Shown here piece after piece: positions 33,761 to 34,429 of a stretch of 34,429 nucleotides of DNA. Under the pieces are notes generated by a model. It was not told where the DNA came from and searched no databases. It saw nothing but the letters and a program-made list of their open reading frames with translations. The DNA lies in NCBI RefSeq assembly GCF_000717185.1, contig NZ_JNYE01000101.1, forward strand, positions 1 through 34,429. The letters run 5' to 3'. Within the stretch, counting starts at the first letter, position 1; each line of letters begins with the position of its first letter. The DNA is from Kitasatospora phosalacinea (GTDB lineage: Bacteria; Actinomycetota; Actinomycetes; Streptomycetales; Streptomycetaceae). The position numbers and the translations under genes are program-made.

Positions 33761-34429
33761 CTAGGTCGCGTAGGGGTTGGTGGTGGTGCGGTGGCGGCCC
33801 AGCTGTTCGAGGTGGGTGCGCAGGCGGCGGACGTCGGGGTGGTGCGGGCCGTGGCGGCGTTCGGTCTCCATCAGGAGTTCGAGCAGGCTGTGCCAGCCGG
33901 TCTCGGCGTGGCCGAGGGCGGCGAGCAGCAGGCCGGTGCGTTCGCGGACCTCGACGGTGTGCGGGGAGTCGGGCGGGAGGGCGGCGAGCACGGCGCGGTA
34001 CTCGGCGAGCGCCTCGGCGGACCGGCCGAGGTGGTCGAGGCAGCGGGCGGTGTGGCGGCGGTGGTCGAGTGCGGCGGGGTCGTGCGGGGCGGCGGTGGCG
34101 GTGAGCTGCCGCAGTTCGGGCAGGGCCTCGGCCCAGCGCTGTTCGGCGAGCAGGGTGCGGGCCCGGATCGCGCGCACGGTGCGGACCAGCGGGGCGCCCT
34201 CGCCCTGTTCGGCGGCGGCCCGGGGCAGCAGGCGGGCGGACAGGTCGAGCACCTCGGTGTGGCGTCCGGCGTCGACCAGGTCGGAGAGCCGGGCGCAGGC
34301 CGCGCCGAGGGTCTCCGTCCCGGGCGCGGGCGCGGGCGCGGGCACGGACGCGGACGCTGGCACCGGCCGCGGGGGCGCCGCGGGCGGCGGGACGGCGGCG
34401 GGCGGCGGGGGCGCGGAAAGGACGGGGGC
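33761..34429 (-). CDS. TPR-repeat protein, 5' end outside the window
   Basis: From a GTG at 34363 it would be 200 aa, but the frame stays open for 22 more codons to the window edge with Pro/Ala-rich sequence continuous with the APAPAPG stretch. I therefore read it as the C-terminal part of a larger protein. The visible part has three or four TPR-like helical pairs (LLAEQRWAEALPELRQL, CLDHLGRSAEALAEYRAVLAAL, GLLLAALGHAETGWHSLLELL). Such domains usually follow kinases, regulators or AfsR-like proteins; the N-terminal partner is not seen. Confidence 0.75.
   Translation of the reverse strand, partial: APVLSAPPPPAAVPPPAAPPRPVPASASVPAPAPAPGTETLGAACARLSDLVDAGRHTEVLDLSARLLPRAAAEQGEGAPLVRTVRAIRARTLLAEQRWAEALPELRQLTATAAPHDPAALDHRRHTARCLDHLGRSAEALAEYRAVLAALPPDSPHTVEVRERTGLLLAALGHAETGWHSLLELLMETERRHGPHHPDVRRLRTHLEQLGRHRTTTNPYAT

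Overview
The window is high-GC actinobacterial DNA of the Streptomyces/Kitasatospora type. Evidence is the strong G/C third-position bias, GTG starts, a bldA-like tRNA-Leu(UAA), a c-di-AMP riboswitch ahead of an rpf gene, and a core order of ndh, ppx, DUF501, divIC, eno, rpfA, P450, mazG and a SurA-like lipoprotein that I associate with Streptomyces chromosomes. All calls come from reading the sequence; no database search was run.

Left core (1-9.5 kb): SGNH hydrolase, thiolase, a membrane-anchored hypothetical, a small helical protein, a BI-1 family membrane protein, a cyclophilin that has lost its C-terminal half, and a MacB-type ABC transporter (permease plus ATPase). Convergent pairs are separated by strong hairpin terminators.

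Genomic island (about 9.56-20.81 kb): it sits in the 3' end of the tRNA-Leu(UAA) gene and is bounded by a perfect 35-bp direct repeat (9561-9595 and 20773-20807). No integrase, excisionase, replication or transfer gene is visible, so it looks like a decayed or cis-mobilisable element. The left arm carries a PIN-domain protein and three small hypotheticals. A TPR-type HTH regulator and a GNAT acetyltransferase form a minus-strand pair. Divergent from them are a 36-aa hydrophilic peptide, a coupled pair (resolvase-like fold protein and GHKL ATPase), and a tightly packed operon: kinase-kinase-nucleotidyltransferase fusion, APH-like kinase, SDR, Nudix hydrolase and a Cys-rich protein. This operon is the best candidate for an undescribed system. 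Its ingredients (two P-loop kinases, a minimal nucleotidyltransferase, a small-molecule kinase, an oxidoreductase and a Nudix enzyme) suggest making or turning over a phosphorylated or nucleotidylated small molecule. The only in-frame TTA codon I found in the window is in the GHKL gene, so the island appears to depend on the tRNA whose 3' end it occupies.

Right core (20.8-34.4 kb): a small HTH protein; type II NADH dehydrogenase with a Rex-like operator and an apparently leaderless start; Ppx/GppA phosphatase, DUF501 and DivIC; enolase; RpfA behind a c-di-AMP riboswitch; a cytochrome P450; a truncated Rossmann protein; MazG; an LPXTG surface protein; a SurA-like lipoprotein; and a TPR protein that runs off the right edge. 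Respiration, polyphosphate/ppGpp metabolism, division, glycolysis and spore or wall remodelling genes lie together here.
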